Below are positions 53,074 to 64,000 of a stretch of 64,000 bases of DNA, one piece after another (positions within the stretch are counted from its first letter, which is position 1; every line of letters begins with the position of its first letter). A program made the position numbers and the translations under genes. The stretch comes from Allomyces macrogynus ATCC 38327 (lineage: Eukaryota > Blastocladiomycota > Blastocladiomycetes > Blastocladiales > Blastocladiaceae). The notes under the pieces are model-generated. The model saw only the letters and a program-made list of their open reading frames with translations, searched no databases and was not told the DNA's origin. The stretch lies in NCBI GenBank assembly GCA_000151295.1, contig GG745328.1:1589624-1653623 (forward strand), written 5' to 3'.

Positions 53074-55666
53074 ATGGCCCTGACCAGCATGACCCACGCT
53101 CGTTTGCACAGCTGGAACCACGATTATCTCGATTTCTTTAAACCGGTCGCGATCACCGAGCGGGATATTGTTGTGATCCAGGAGCAGCTCGGCAATGTCA
53201 TTGCGCAACAACCCGACCACGTCGAGGTGGCGGAGCAGCTCCGGTTGGAGTATGATCTCTTGAAAGTGGCCTGGACGGTGCGTCAAATATCACGCCGGAT
53301 TCCAACGCATTCCTTCAGCTGATCGTTTCCCGCTTTTGCTGCGCATTTCAAGGTAATTCAAGCGGTCATGGACGTCGAGGTCATGTTTGACGGGGAGGAC
53401 ATCGTCTCGTGCGCGTCCTTGGTCCACGAAATGGTGCGGCTCCACCTTCCATTTTTTCCGCTCTTTGAACAGCTGGGATCTGACCAAGTGAACGCGTGCG
53501 TAGGTCGAAGGAAGCGACATTTTTGCCAAGGAGGACCACAAGCTCGACCCGGCGATGGTCGACCTCTTGGCTGCCCGCATCGACCTGTTCCGCACCAAGT
53601 TGTCGCAGCGGCTAGGCGACTTGACCGCGCACGCCTTCTCGGTCGCCGTCACCCCGACCGGCAAGCGCGTCGAGCGATCGATTCGGTTCCGTCGCGTGGT
53701 ACCGTCGAACCCATTCTCTTCCTTCATCCCTGACGACTCCGCACCCGCGCAAGTTCCAGTTATCGAGGTCCTGAACGCACTCGAGATTGCGCAGGAACTC
53801 GAGACTGTCGTTGGCCACTTTGTCGGCGCCCTGTTCGACCAGGCCGTAACGCCGCTACTCCGGTGCGACGGCATCTACGACCTTAAAACGACGGTCGAGG
53901 CCGAGACGGCGACGCTCACGCTCGAGCTCGATCCGCAAGCGGTCGTGGTCCCCACGGGCGATCCAGCCATTTTGTCGCGGCCGTTCGAGCATGTGGCATC
54001 AATTGCGCGGTTCATCAAGGGGCAGCTGTTTGACGTGTTCGAGGCCGACGGCCACGGCCAGTCCTCGTCGGTGGCCAAGTTCCGCGGCGCGTTCCGAAAC
54101 GCGTGGAGCGCGCGCGCAACTCCGCTCCTCATCACGGCGGTGCTCGACCAGATTCCCGAGGACCGCGCTGCGCTCGATGCGTACCTGGAAGTCATGGGCG
54201 ACGAGCTCGCGGGGCTCGAAAGTACGCTGGCCGACTGCCGGCTCACGAGTACTGACGACTTTGGATTTCGGCTCGCCGATGTCATGACGCTGGTTTTGCC
54301 GTCGTTCACGCGCAAGCGGCGTGCGGGTCTGCTACGGTCAGTCCAGGCCGTGCTTGCGTCGCGCGAGCAAAATGTCGTGCGCGCGCAGTCGAACCCGGCC
54401 ATTGCGTTTGGACCCGAGAGCAAGAATAGCGGTGCTGCCGCGGCCAACGCCGGTTCCAAGGCCGGTGGCAAAGTGGGCGTGGAGGACGACAACGTGGGCA
54501 TCCAGTTCCCGGATTGCTTGGTCACGGTGCAAACGCAGACGCTCTTGGACATGCTGTACGAGATCATCCAGCGCGTTTCACCGTCGTCGCAGCCAACGTC
54601 GCAGTCCGGGTCAGTAGCGATTCACGAGCGGCAGCGCGACGCAATGGAGGTCGACCGCGACCCGCTCGCCATCATCGAAGCGTTTGATAGCGTGCGCGAC
54701 CTGATTCGGCTCTGGCACGCCATGACCTCGGCGCAGTGGGTCGCGGCCACCGAGGCGTCGCCCCGCGCTGCGGCCCTCATCTACAACAACGCGCTGTTCC
54801 TCGCACACCATGTCCTCACGCTTGTACAGCCGTTCCGCGCCCAAGTGAGATCCGACGACGAAAAAGCCGTGTTTCGCATCATGGACCTGGTCCCGCTGCT
54901 GCGCCGGCTCGGTGACAAGGTTCTCCAGGCCATGATTGTACATACGCGCTTTCGTACTCACTCGTTTGTTTTTGGAATGCTAACCGGTGGACAACTGTCT
55001 CGCGGCGCAGACAATCCAGTACGAGGAGATTCACCACCGACTCGGACGATTGCCGCGCCTGGACGAGGCCCTGGACGCGCGGCACGTCGAGTCGACGCGC
55101 CGGCTCCTTCGCGGGATCATGCAGCATTTTCGCGATCTCGAGGTGGCGTGGAAGGTACGGCACGACGTGCTCGTTGTTGCACATCGGTGGCTTGACTTGA
55201 CATAACTGACGTTATGGGGCGTGCTGCGATTTAGTCGTGTCTCCCAAACAACGTGTATCTGCGAATCATGGGCCACTTGCTCGATTCGTTCTACACGACG
55301 CTCGTGACACGGGTTCTCGCCATGTCGACCATCACCAAGCCCGCCGGCAACTCGCTGCGGTTCCTGCTGGTTGAGTGTGGCAAAGTCGATGCATTTTTCC
55401 AGGTGAGTGCCTCCACGCCGCCGACCTCGTCACTCGCGCCCAGGCCCGGCGGTACCGCCCCTTCGCCGCCGGCCTTTGGCGCCGCGAGCGCGGCTGGCGG
55501 GTCATCAGCGCTCGTTGCGCGGCACTGCCCACAGCACAAACGCTTGACCGAGCTCGTGTCGTTCCTGTCACTGCTCAGTCGAGACCAAGCGATCCAAGCC
55601 GTGTCAAATTACCGAGAGTTTTCAAAAGAGGAGCTGATGCAGTTGATTGAGCGTCGTCAATTTTGA
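53074..55666 (+). CDS. ZW10: ZW10 (RZZ/Dsl1-type tethering protein)
   Basis: Subunit of the kinetochore RZZ complex in animals and of the ER-Golgi NRZ/Dsl1 tether; in fungi the tethering role is more likely. About 764 residues (human 779) from exons 53074-53277, 53353-53433, 53504-54937, 55011-55154 and 55235-55666, all in phase 0. The N-terminal coiled-coil part includes TERDIVVIQEQLGNVIAQ and HKLDPAMVDLLAARIDLFRT. Family landmarks are LFDQAVTPLLRCDGIYDLKT, IYNNALFLAHHVLTLVQPF, the LVPLLRRLGD stretch, and NNVYLRIMGHLLDSFYTTL, matching the human VNIYCKAMGTLLNT region. The C-terminus has a Pro/Gly-rich insert just before SFLSLLSRDQAIQAV; its GTGAGT at 55402 could be a donor, but the open frame was kept. 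Confidence 0.85.
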
Positions 55667-55851
55667 TCGGTTCTTGTTCTTTGTCATTTTGGGGCAGGAT
55701 TCTTCAAATTTCCCCTCAATTTGCTTCCACAGCGCAAGACGTGAGTGCACGCTCATGTCTTTGTCTTTCACGGATGTGAACAGAACGCGCAAACTTGAAC
55801 GATACCGCCAGCTTTATTAAACCAGCGCACACGCCTCACACGCCCTCCCCT

Positions 55852-57768
55852 TCACTCGTCGTCACTGTCGTCAATGTACTCGTCGCTCTTGGGCGCCTTG
55901 GCGGCCTTGCCCTCAGCCCCTTTGGCGCGCTTCTTGGCCGGCGCACTCTTGCCCTCGGACCCGCGTTTCCGCTTGGATGACGCGGCCTCCTCCTCGTCAT
56001 TATCGCTTCCCTCACTCGAGTAATCCGAGTTGAACTCTTCCTCGACGTCCGAATCCGACTCGGCGACAAAGTCCTCATCGGGCGACTCGTCATCATCGTC
56101 GTCGGCGCCGCCCGCCGACGCCGGCGCGGCCTTGGACCGCGCACCGCGCGTCCGGGTCCCGCCGTCCTCGTCATCATCGTCCTCGTCATCGTCATCAAGG
56201 TCGCCGAGGTACGCCGGCAATCGCGTTTCCTCGGCAAGCTCGTTCTTGACGCGAATCTTCTTGGCGCGCAGGTACTCTTCGAGCGGCGCGTGTTCTTCGC
56301 GGCCAATGTTCGACAGCGGCACGTCCCCTCCCGACCGCAGCGTCACAACCATATCGATCGTGCGCGACGACGCGCCGGCGAGGGCGACACGCGAGAAGGT
56401 GACGTGAGCGATATCGGCGTGCGCAACGAGCGTCGGCGGCTTGGGCACAAACAAGACCGATTTTTCGAGCAGGTAGAGGTGGCCCTCGTTGGCTTTGAGC
56501 GAGCACTTGATCGCGGCGAGACCCGTCGACGGCATGGTGATGTCTTTGGGCGGGACCGTGATTTTCTTGTTGGTGAGCCCATGGAAGATGTTGGAGACAA
56601 CTTCCCAGGTCAGGCCGTCGTAGGCGCGCATGAGCCGGCCTTCGAACCGCTGCGCGACGGCGGGGCTGTTTTCGTAGGGGAAAAATGGAATGCGTCAGTT
56701 CGCCAGTCGTGCTCCTCCATCCTCGACGAAAACTAGAGCGGAAAAATACGGACTCGTCGAGGTTGACATCGACGCTCATCTCTTCCTCGCGCACAAACTG
56801 GAGCACGAGGAACGGGTACCGCGTCTGGCCCTGGCGCAGCGGCGGGTCGAGGCCAATGACAAAGTAGGAGTGCAGGTCGTCGGGCTTGGGCAGCAAAAAC
56901 AGCTTGGTGATGGTGCCGTAATTGACCTTGTAGTCGTAGGACTTGCCGCGCAACCGCAAAAACTCCGGGAACATGTCGACATTGTACCGCCCACGCGGCG
57001 TGAGGAACGGCAGTTCCTTGAACGCGACGAGGTGGTCGCCCTTGTCGACGCCGACCTCGGCCTTGGCCTTGATGGCCTCGCACAAGAACTCGGCCGCCGA
57101 CTGCGTGGCCGCACCGTCATTCTCGCCCTCGCCCTCGACGTCAACACCGTCCTCGTTCTCGGACGGCGCCATACCGGGCACGTGCAAGCGGCACTCGACG
57201 AGCTGGTCTTCACGCACACCGCGGGGCAAGTCGCCCGTGACGCACTCGAGCGTGACCTCATTCTTGCCCGAGTTGACGTTGGCGATTTCCGAATAGGGCA
57301 GTTCAAACAGCGGTTTTTGCGCGACGCGGAACACGATTTGCGACGGCTGCAGTTCCGTCGACCCCCAGTTCCAGCCCTTGAGCGAGAGTTCTGTGTGCTC
57401 GAGCGGCAGGTGGTAGTGCGTGCGCAGCGCATCGCGCAGCTCGTCGTGCCGGTCGCGCGCGAAGTTGGCAAACTTCATGACGGTGCCGTCCTTGAGGTAC
57501 AGCCGCAGCTGGTACTGGCGCGCAGAACGCAGCCAGGTCGCGCGCTTCAGGTCGTCGGCCTTGACCGTGACGATTTCACCGGCCGACGATTTCCACCCAA
57601 GACCTTGCGCGGCAAAGCGCAGGCGGCCCTCGGTCGCCTAGGTTGTTGTAGAACAGCGCGATGTATCAGCTTGGGCGCGAGACGGGTCCAGAAAAGCGGT
57701 TGGGCGACGAGACGCACCGAATCGCGGGCACCAGCGTAGTGGATGCGGTCAAACTCTTGCACGCTCAT
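55852..57768 (-). CDS. POB3: FACT complex subunit POB3 (SSRP1)
   Basis: Histone chaperone subunit that, with Spt16, reorganises nucleosomes. About 582 residues from exons 57768-57718, 57637-56754 and 56665-55852 (introns 80 and 88 nt; donors GTGCGT and GTCCGT). It starts MSVQEFDRIHYAGARDS, then RLRFAAQGLGWKSSAGEI, as in POB3. The structure-specific recognition domain includes ELSLKGWNWGSTELQPSQIV, LVAFKELPFLTPRGRY and PPLRQGQTRYPFLVLQF. The middle domain has LKANEGHLYLLEKSVLFVPK and a GREEHAPLEEYLRAKKIRVK stretch. The tail is acidic and then basic (KRKRGSEGK) and ends DEYIDDSDDE with no HMG box, the fungal type in which a separate Nhp6 protein supplies DNA binding. It is divergent from condensin G. 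Confidence 0.93.
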
Positions 57769-58129
57769 GATGGCGGGACGGCGAGACGCGAGAAGAGGTC
57801 GGCGCGGGTGCTGCGGGTAGTTGCGGTGCCGGAGGAGCGGAACACTCCGTGGTGGTCGTCGTGCCCACTCGCATTGGCGGCGCTGTCGTGGTCGTGGCCG
57901 ACTTGACGACGACGGCGCGGTGAGTCGAGCGATAAGTCGCGAACTCGCCTTGATCGAGCCACGTGCGAGGGACGTGGTGCAAGCTGCCCAAGCCTGGCCT
58001 CTCTGAGCTCGTCGCCAAAGGCCCCTTGCTATCGTCACTGTGCTCGTGCGCGACCTGCAATTGCACGGGCTCGCCTTCACCAACCCTGATCCGCGACTTG
58101 CTGCAACCACCGACGACGGTGTTACAACT
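57769..58129. promoter_or_regulatory. Divergent POB3/condensin-G promoter region
   Basis: About 360 bp separates the two starts. It is somewhat GC-rich and no TATA box or other defined element was recognised. Minus-strand frames that cross it into condensin G look like chance readings. Confidence 0.4.
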
Positions 58130-61100
58130 ATGGCCCCGAGACGCAAGTCGCCCGCGGGCCCCGCCCAGGCCGCCGCCGCTGCCACGCCCATGGCGCCCGA
58201 CGAAATGGCACTGCGCATCACACACATCTTCACCGAGGCGCAAAAGACCAAGGCCGGCCACCGCAAGCTGCACAATGCCTTGCGCAAGCTGCACCTTGAC
58301 GCCGTGCGCCCACGAACGCCCGAGGCCGAGCGCGCCTTCAACCGGCCCTTTGCCATGTGCCTCAACCACGTCCTGGGCGCCAAGAGACGTGGGCCCACCG
58401 TCGACCGTGTGCTCGACTTTGTACACACGTTCATTGCCTTTTCGCGCGAAAAGGGTGCGCACGTCTCGCACATGCCTGCTGCAATGGAGCGATCGTCGTG
58501 CAAAATCGCTGATCACGACCGTTATTTTGTGAACAGACCGCGAAATGGCCCGCGCGGAAAGGGCCAAGAACGGCCGTGCCGTGGCGCCGGCCAACGGCGA
58601 CGAGGACGAGGACCTCGACGACCAGGATTTCCTCTCCAACCAATTCGCGGCCTGGATTATTCTCTACCTGCTTAAGGGCATTGCTGCACGCGACAAGAAC
58701 ATTCGCCTCCGCTGCGCACGGCTCATCTACAATGTCGCGTCCCACTTGCCCGATATCGACGACAACCTCTTCATGCGCCTGAAGACCGACCTCTACCCGC
58801 GCGCGCGCGACAAGGAGCCCATGGTCCGCAAGGAGGTTGTGAGCGCATTGTCGATTCTTCAGGTATTGCATGCCTCCCTCTCCACCACTCCACAACTTCC
58901 TTTTTTTGCACTCTGCACTCTGGCTCAATCCTTTTTTCTTTGCACACCAGGGCACCGAGGAAGACGACGAGCCCGACACGGTCATCCAAAAGCTGACCGA
59001 GCTGCTGCAATATGACCCGGCACCCGTCGTGCGCCGCGCGGCCCTGCTGCACGTGGCCCCTAGCAACAGCACAATCGCCGCCATTATTTCGCGGTGCCGC
59101 GACGAGGACGCGGCCACGCGTCGTGCTGCCTACAAGGTGCTCGCAGACCATGTGACGCATTTCTCGCAGCTCAGCTCGACGTTGCTTGCTGCCATTCTCA
59201 ATAACGGCCTCTGCGACCCGGACGCGACCGTCAAGCGCGCGTGTGCCGAGCTCGTGAGCGGGTGGGTCAAGCAGTCGGCGCTCGAGCTGGCGCGGTTGCT
59301 CGCGCAACTCAATGTCGTGCGCACGCCCGTGGCCGAGTCGGTCGTACTCGAGTGTCTGCAGCTGAGGCCGAACCGCGAGCCGGCGCTCAAGCTCACGTTT
59401 TCGCGCGAGTACTGGCGCAACCTGACGCCCGAGACGGCCTTGATTCTGCGGTGCTGGGTCGAGGCGACGAATACGGTCGAGGACCTGCTGATCGAGGACC
59501 TGGCCTACTTTTTGCAGCTGCACACCAACAACATGATCACCAACGACGACGAGCAGCTCGAGGCCCCGCTCACGTTTGTCGTGCAGGAGCTGCTCACGAT
59601 TTGTTTGCAGGCCGATTACTCGGACCTGGCCGGCCGCAAAATCATGTTTGAGCTCGTGCGCAACATGATCGAGTCAGTGATGGTGCCCGACGACCTGATC
59701 CCGCCAATCATCAAGCTCTTCCGGCTGATTTCCGTGGACGAGCGCGACTTCATTCGCATTATCAGCGAGACGATTTCCGACGTCATGGACAACAGCTACG
59801 AGCGCCGGATCGAGGCGGGCGACGCGACCGAGGAGGAAGCGGCCATGGACGAGGACGCAATCGAGGACGACGCCGCGTTCCGGGTCATGAAGTGCCTTGT
59901 GACGGTGCGGCACACGCTCGAGGCCACGTCGCAAGGGTGGATGGCCGACAGCATGACCCCGATGCACGGTCTTATTGCCGAGCTGATTGTGCCGGCGCTG
60001 CAGCGATACGCGGCCGCCGGGGATATTGTCGCGCAGTGCGTGCGGTGTCTCGGGCTCATTTCGCTTACGTCGCGCATGCACGCTGTGCAAAATATGGGCC
60101 AGTTTTTGGGATATGCAATGCTCATGTCGGCCGAAGAGGACCTGGTCCAAGTCAATGTGGCCGCGCTGTCGGTGATTGGCGACTTGATGGTCGTGTATGG
60201 TGCTGCTGCGCTCGAGACGAACCCGAGTCGCGTCGCCGACGTGATTGCGCGCAACATGCAGTCGCCCGTTCGCGCGTTGTCGGCGCTCGCGGTCGAGGCG
60301 GCCGTCAAGCTGCTGCTGTCGAACCGGTTGCAGGACCCAAAGGTACATTGCCGTATTGGTCGCATTTCTCTGTGCTGCCCGTGCTTCATTCACTGACCCG
60401 GCATGTCGATCGTCCCAACCTAGCTTCTGTCGCTGATGATTGTCCAGTACTTTACGCCCGAAACGCAGTCCTTCCCTGACACCTACCAGTGCCTGCAGTT
60501 CTTTGTCCAGACCTACTCGACGATCATCGCCAACAAGCAGCACCTGGTCACCGTCTTCCCGCGTGTCCTGTCGACAATTGCCACCACCGAATTCGGGTCC
60601 AAGGCCACGACCCTCAACTCCATTGGCACCAGAATGAGCCCCTGGCTCGAATGCAGTGACGGCAGCAGCGCCAACCTGCAGCTGCGCGTGACCAAGTGCA
60701 TGCTCGAGGCGGCGCTCGACGGTGCGCACGACGCGGGCGATCTCCCGCTGAAACCAGCTCTGCAAATCTGCAGTAAATGGCTATTTGACGGACCCGCTGA
60801 TGCTGGCACGATCCGCACGATCCGCCGCCTGCTCGAACGGATCCAGGAACGGTCCGTCGATACCGTCACGGTCAAGGCAATTCAGAAGCTCGAGCGCACG
60901 CTCGTGCGCATCTACCCGGCCGACGCTGACGCGGCGGAAGCCCTTGACGAGGACCCGGAGCCCGCCTCTGCCGAGTCCATGGCGCCGTCGACCCCCGCAG
61001 CGCGCGGGAGGCGTGTGGCCAGCAGCACTCCAGCCATGGCCCTGCGCAAACGGTCGCGGCCGGGTAGTAGCAGCGAGACGTCGACACCTGACGGCGGCGA

Positions 61101-61803
61101 CGCGATGCTCGCCGTGACCGCGCCCGCGACCCGGACCGCAGCGGCCGCAGCGTCGGCGGCAGCACGTGGCGCACGCCGTGGACTGCATACGGCCGCGACC
61201 CCGGCGGCAAGGCGCACGATTGCGACGCGCGCGTCACCCGTCCCGCCGACACCGGATTTGAATGGGGCTGATGCGACACCGTCGCGCCGGCCGACGCGCA
61301 GGAGCGCACGGAATGCGCCAACGAATGACGATAGCGATTTGAGCGATATCGATGACCGGGTTGCGGGAGCGATGACGCCGGGCGTGCTCGCAGGTGGGCG
61401 GCGGAAGGCGCCTTTGCGCGGGAAGCCCGTGGCGCCGCCGACCTTGATAGCAGCAGCGGCGGCGGCGGCGACTTCGTCGGGTCGGGCGCCGCGCCGGCGC
61501 GTCGTCGAGGTCGAGATTCCGATTGTCGTAAAGCGCAAGCGTTCGGCTGCCCCGCCACCGCCGCCGGCTCCGGCGCCGCAGAGCGAAGGCGAGAGCGGTA
61601 GTGTCGGCGGTAGCGGCAGCGAGAGTGATGACGACGAGGACGGGCGGGCCCCGCGTGCGCCGCGGCCACAGGACATCGCAGCGTTGCGCCGGATGGCGCC
61701 CAAACAGGCGCGGCGTGCGGCACGGGTGGCCGAGGAGATTGATGATTTGCTGGCCAACGAGTCGTCCGAGTCCGAGTCGGAGGGTGCAGAGTCGGACGAC
61801 TAG
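58130..61803 (+). CDS. YCG1: Condensin complex subunit 3 / CAP-G
   Basis: HEAT-repeat subunit of condensin I that helps compact mitotic chromosomes. About 1,132 residues from exons 58130-58454, 58537-58862, 58951-60342 and 60448-61803 (donors GTGCGC, GTATTG and GTACAT). N-terminal HEAT repeats include LRKLHLDAV, DKNIRLRCARLIYNVASHLP and DKEPMVRKEVVSALSILQ; later ones DPAPVVRRAALLHVAPS and CDPDATVKRACAELVSGWV. The Cnd3 C-terminal domain contains VQELLTICLQADYSDLAGRK and CVRCLGLISLTSRMHAVQNM. The last 280 residues are disordered, basic and Ser/Pro-rich with SP and TP sites, ending in an acidic SSESESEGAESDD, a likely phosphorylated tail. Confidence 0.92.
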
Positions 61804-62899
61804 TGCGGGTGCATCGTGTTGGTTGTCTTTGGATTGCATTTCAGATTGATCGATCCCTTTTATATTCTTGTGTCTTCCGCTGCTGTGAACGTCGGACCGC
61901 TTGTGATTGGAACCGTGATCATCGGTCTGCTTAAACGCGCAGTCACGGTTTTGTGTCCGTTCCAACGCATCACCTCCATGCACGTTGGCATGCCGTTGCC
62001 GTTCACGATACCGCGTGGACACCAAGCACTGCGCCGTGCTCTGCGCGTCGCCGACGATCCAAAGCGCGACGTCGCGAAACTCCCTGTCCAACTTCATCTC
62101 GTGACACTGCGCAGAACCCGAATTACTTGCCCGCAGAGAAAGCCTGTCCATGACTCCGCGCGGGGGGAACAGACGCGCACACGAGCGTTGAGCCAGGGTG
62201 TGGAAGGTTGCAGCGTCGTTGGAACGTCGTTTGGAGCGTTCACTCTGGTCGAGTCGAACACGTTCGAACAGGCGCGTTTGAAGATGCGGGGGCGACGAAA
62301 TCTTTTCGTGGAGCATTGTCGAAAGCCCCGCGCGAAACATTGCGCAATGGCGTATGGCCCATTTTTATCGTGTCTATGCGCTTCCGCAGCCGACCACAGA
62401 CAACTGGGCTGAGACGGAAGACCATGAACACGGTAACAATGCACGCAGTGTTATCAGAGGACTCGCCATTTGCCACGGCTTGGATCATGAACCGCGGCTG
62501 AAATCTTCAAACGGCTGCCCGGAGTATACATGCTCCTGCGCGCTAACCGACTTTCGCATTCATGAACAACCGCCGTCCCCGGCTTACATTCATGACTTCC
62601 AAGACAAGGGGCACCGCCCACTGATCGCCACCAACGACGTTCCTCACAACCGATGGTTCTTTGCCTGGTTGGCCTTCACCCTGGCCGTTCGAATGGCGTT
62701 CCGGAGCTGCATCGTTTGGCAGCATATAAAGTGAACGGGCGCCCCCACCCGAGTCGTGGACCCACATCCCCCTCACTCACCATCACAACCACGATCACCG
62801 TGGTCGACTCTCGATAGCAAGCGCTGGCCGTTCTGCTTCCTCGACTGCTCTTTTCACCTCGCACCTTCTCCACCCCTTCGCATCACCCTCGCATCAATC
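61804..62899. other. Intergenic region between condensin G and the CAP protein
   Basis: About 1.1 kb without a supported gene. A long minus-strand frame overlaps the condensin G 3' end, but its translation is Arg/His/Ser-rich and shows no domain. The right end holds a TATA element for the CAP gene. Confidence 0.45.
62725..62730 (+). promoter_or_regulatory. TATA box of the CAP protein gene
   Basis: TATAAA within GCATATAAAGTG, 170 bp upstream of the ATG at 62900. It is the clearest TATA element noticed upstream of any gene in the window and suits a regulated, highly expressed secreted protein. Confidence 0.5.
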
Positions 62900-64000
62900 A
62901 TGGCGCGCGCAACAACTTTCGCGACCCTGTTCCTCGTCATTCTCGCGCTGCTTTCGTCGGTGCACGCCAATGCGACGGGCGGCTCGTCAAGCAAGACGCC
63001 CGGGACTGGTGGGACCACGCCGATTGCCGGGTCGACCGAGACCTACATGTTTGAGCTGCTCACGCTCGTCAACCAGCACCGCTCGTCGCTTGGGCTCAAG
63101 CCGCTGTGCCTGACGGCGGGGCTCATCAACTCGGCCGTTGTCCACTCGCAAGATATGGCCAACAAGCAGTTCATGGACCATGCCGGGTCGGACGGATCGA
63201 CGCCGTTCACGCGCATGGAGAAAGCCGGTTATGTTGGGTTTGGTTACGCTGCTGGTACGCTACATTTTCTTCATTCATTTTCGTCAAAGTAACGGGTGGA
63301 GAACATTGTCTCTGACGCTTGTTTGCACAGAAAATATTGCATACGGGTCAGTCGGTGGTTCGCTCAAGTTCGAGACGGCCGCGGCCGTGTTCAAGACGTG
63401 GATCGAGTCGAAGGGCCATCGCGAAAACATTGAGTTGCCGCAAGTCAACCAAATGGGCGCGGGTCGCGCGCAGGGTACTTGTGTCGGCGGTAGCGGGACC
63501 TGTATGTACCACACGCAGAATTTTGCCGGTAACGACGTCAACATTTACAAGTGCTTGACGCCCGGTGGTGGTGGCGGCAGCACGACCACTGTCACGCCGA
63601 ACCGGCCGCAGCCGTCGCAGCCCCCGCAGCCGTCGCAGCCCCCTCAGCAGCCGTCGCAACCCCCGCAGCAGCCGACCGCGACGCCGACCCCGCAGCCGCC
63701 GCGCACGCGCACGCGCATCACCCGCCAGCCGGTGCCGACGACCGTGATCACGACGCCGCCGCGGCAGCCCGATCAGCCCGGGTACCCTGGCCAGGAGCCG
63801 CCGGTCGTGACGTCGTCGTCGTCGGCCACCGCGACTACCACCGCAACCGCTGTCCCGTCGCCGCCGAGCGACGAGTCGCCGCGCAAGTCGACGCCCGTCG
63901 CTGACCCACCCAAGTACACGCCTACCGCGGACGTGCCCGTTTCGCCGCCCACGGCCACAGCCACGGCGATTGCGACGGTGACGGCTCCCACCAACCCCGG
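62900..64000 (+). CDS. Secreted CAP/SCP (PR-1) family protein, 3' end outside window
   Basis: Exons 62900-63254 and 63331 onward (intron 76 nt, GTACGC donor, GCACAG acceptor); the gene continues past the window edge. A signal peptide (ARATTFATLFLVILALLSSVHA) is followed by a short Gly/Thr/Ser linker and the CAP domain: ELLTLVNQHRSSLGLKPLC, VVHSQDMANKQFMDHAG, GYAAENIAYGS across the splice, FKTWIESKGHRENIELP and NQMGAGRAQG. The CAP His and Glu residues typical of the cavity (HS, ENI, GHREN) are present. The rest is a long Pro/Thr/Ser/Gln-rich tail (PSQPPQPSQPPQQPSQPPQQ), suggesting O-glycosylation and cell-wall or extracellular location. Members of this family bind sterols or lipids in fungi; this one's ligand is unknown. 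Confidence 0.85.

Noticed and set aside
13605..61803. Chromatin genes (HP1-like, GCN5, POB3, condensin G, ZW10) as a functional cluster
   Set aside because: They are separated by unrelated genes and are housekeeping functions in most eukaryotes; chance proximity is the simpler reading.
61234..62340. 368-codon frame on the minus strand
   Set aside because: It overlaps the condensin G 3' end in antisense and has no recognisable domain or biased composition of its own.
1..64000. tRNA or rRNA genes
   Set aside because: No cloverleaf with matching arms and GTTCRA-type T-loop was recognised by eye; a tRNAscan run would be decisive.

Overview
The window is eukaryotic nuclear DNA, GC-rich and gene-dense. 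It is most likely from a fungus. Most genes carry short spliceosomal introns (about 50-130 nt, donors usually GTACGT, GTGCGT or similar, branch-like CTGAC or CTAAC, acceptors TAG or CAG). The gene set fits fungi: GCN5, an HMG-less POB3-type FACT subunit, TAN1, MRM2, a Rsm24-type mitoribosomal protein, UFD2, condensin G and a fungal-type ER protein disulfide isomerase. TAA, TAG and TGA are all stops, so the code looks standard. A zoosporic (for example blastocladiomycete) source is my guess from GC content and gene style; nothing in the sequence proves it.

Layout. 0.2-3.0 kb: a mitochondrial-type PPR protein. 3.6-13.0 kb: four consecutive unrecognised, mostly disordered proteins, one with about 17 copies of an N-T-P-x-P-S motif and one with three R-x-P-T-P-Y/F-P-E motifs. 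13.6-23.8 kb: ten compact, mostly spliced genes in largely alternating orientation: TAN1, MRM2, dynein roadblock light chain, mS35, threonine aldolase, an unknown secreted/anchored protein, COA4, an ASDURF-like prefoldin microprotein and an HP1-like protein. 23.8-30 kb: gene-poor, with one intact F-box/LRR gene and two decayed tandem copies. 30-40 kb: a divergent Cdc20-family WD40 protein, GCN5, a PDI and UFD2. 40.9-52.4 kb: one giant gene (about 3,750 residues) with roughly eleven degenerate GRDP/DUF1399-like repeats and five zinc-ribbon-like CxxC pairs. 53-61.8 kb: ZW10, POB3 and condensin G. 62.9 kb to the end: a secreted CAP/SCP protein that runs off the window.

There are no operons. The coherent themes are mitochondrial gene expression and assembly (PPR, MRM2, mS35, COA4), chromatin and chromosomes (HP1-like, GCN5, POB3, condensin G, ZW10) and protein quality control (PDI, UFD2, prefoldin-like). 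I read these as chance neighbours and not as a functional cluster. Many pairs are divergent and share short 5' regions (for example COA4/ASDURF-like, GCN5/PDI), and many are tail-to-tail with 50-190 bp between stop codons.

Intron models were built by eye from frame, splice sites and family conservation, and every multi-exon model was checked to keep frame. Two genes (threonine aldolase and HP1-like) close only if one base is missing from the sequence as given; they are reported as apparent frameshifts. No tRNA, rRNA, CRISPR, transposase or reverse transcriptase was recognised.
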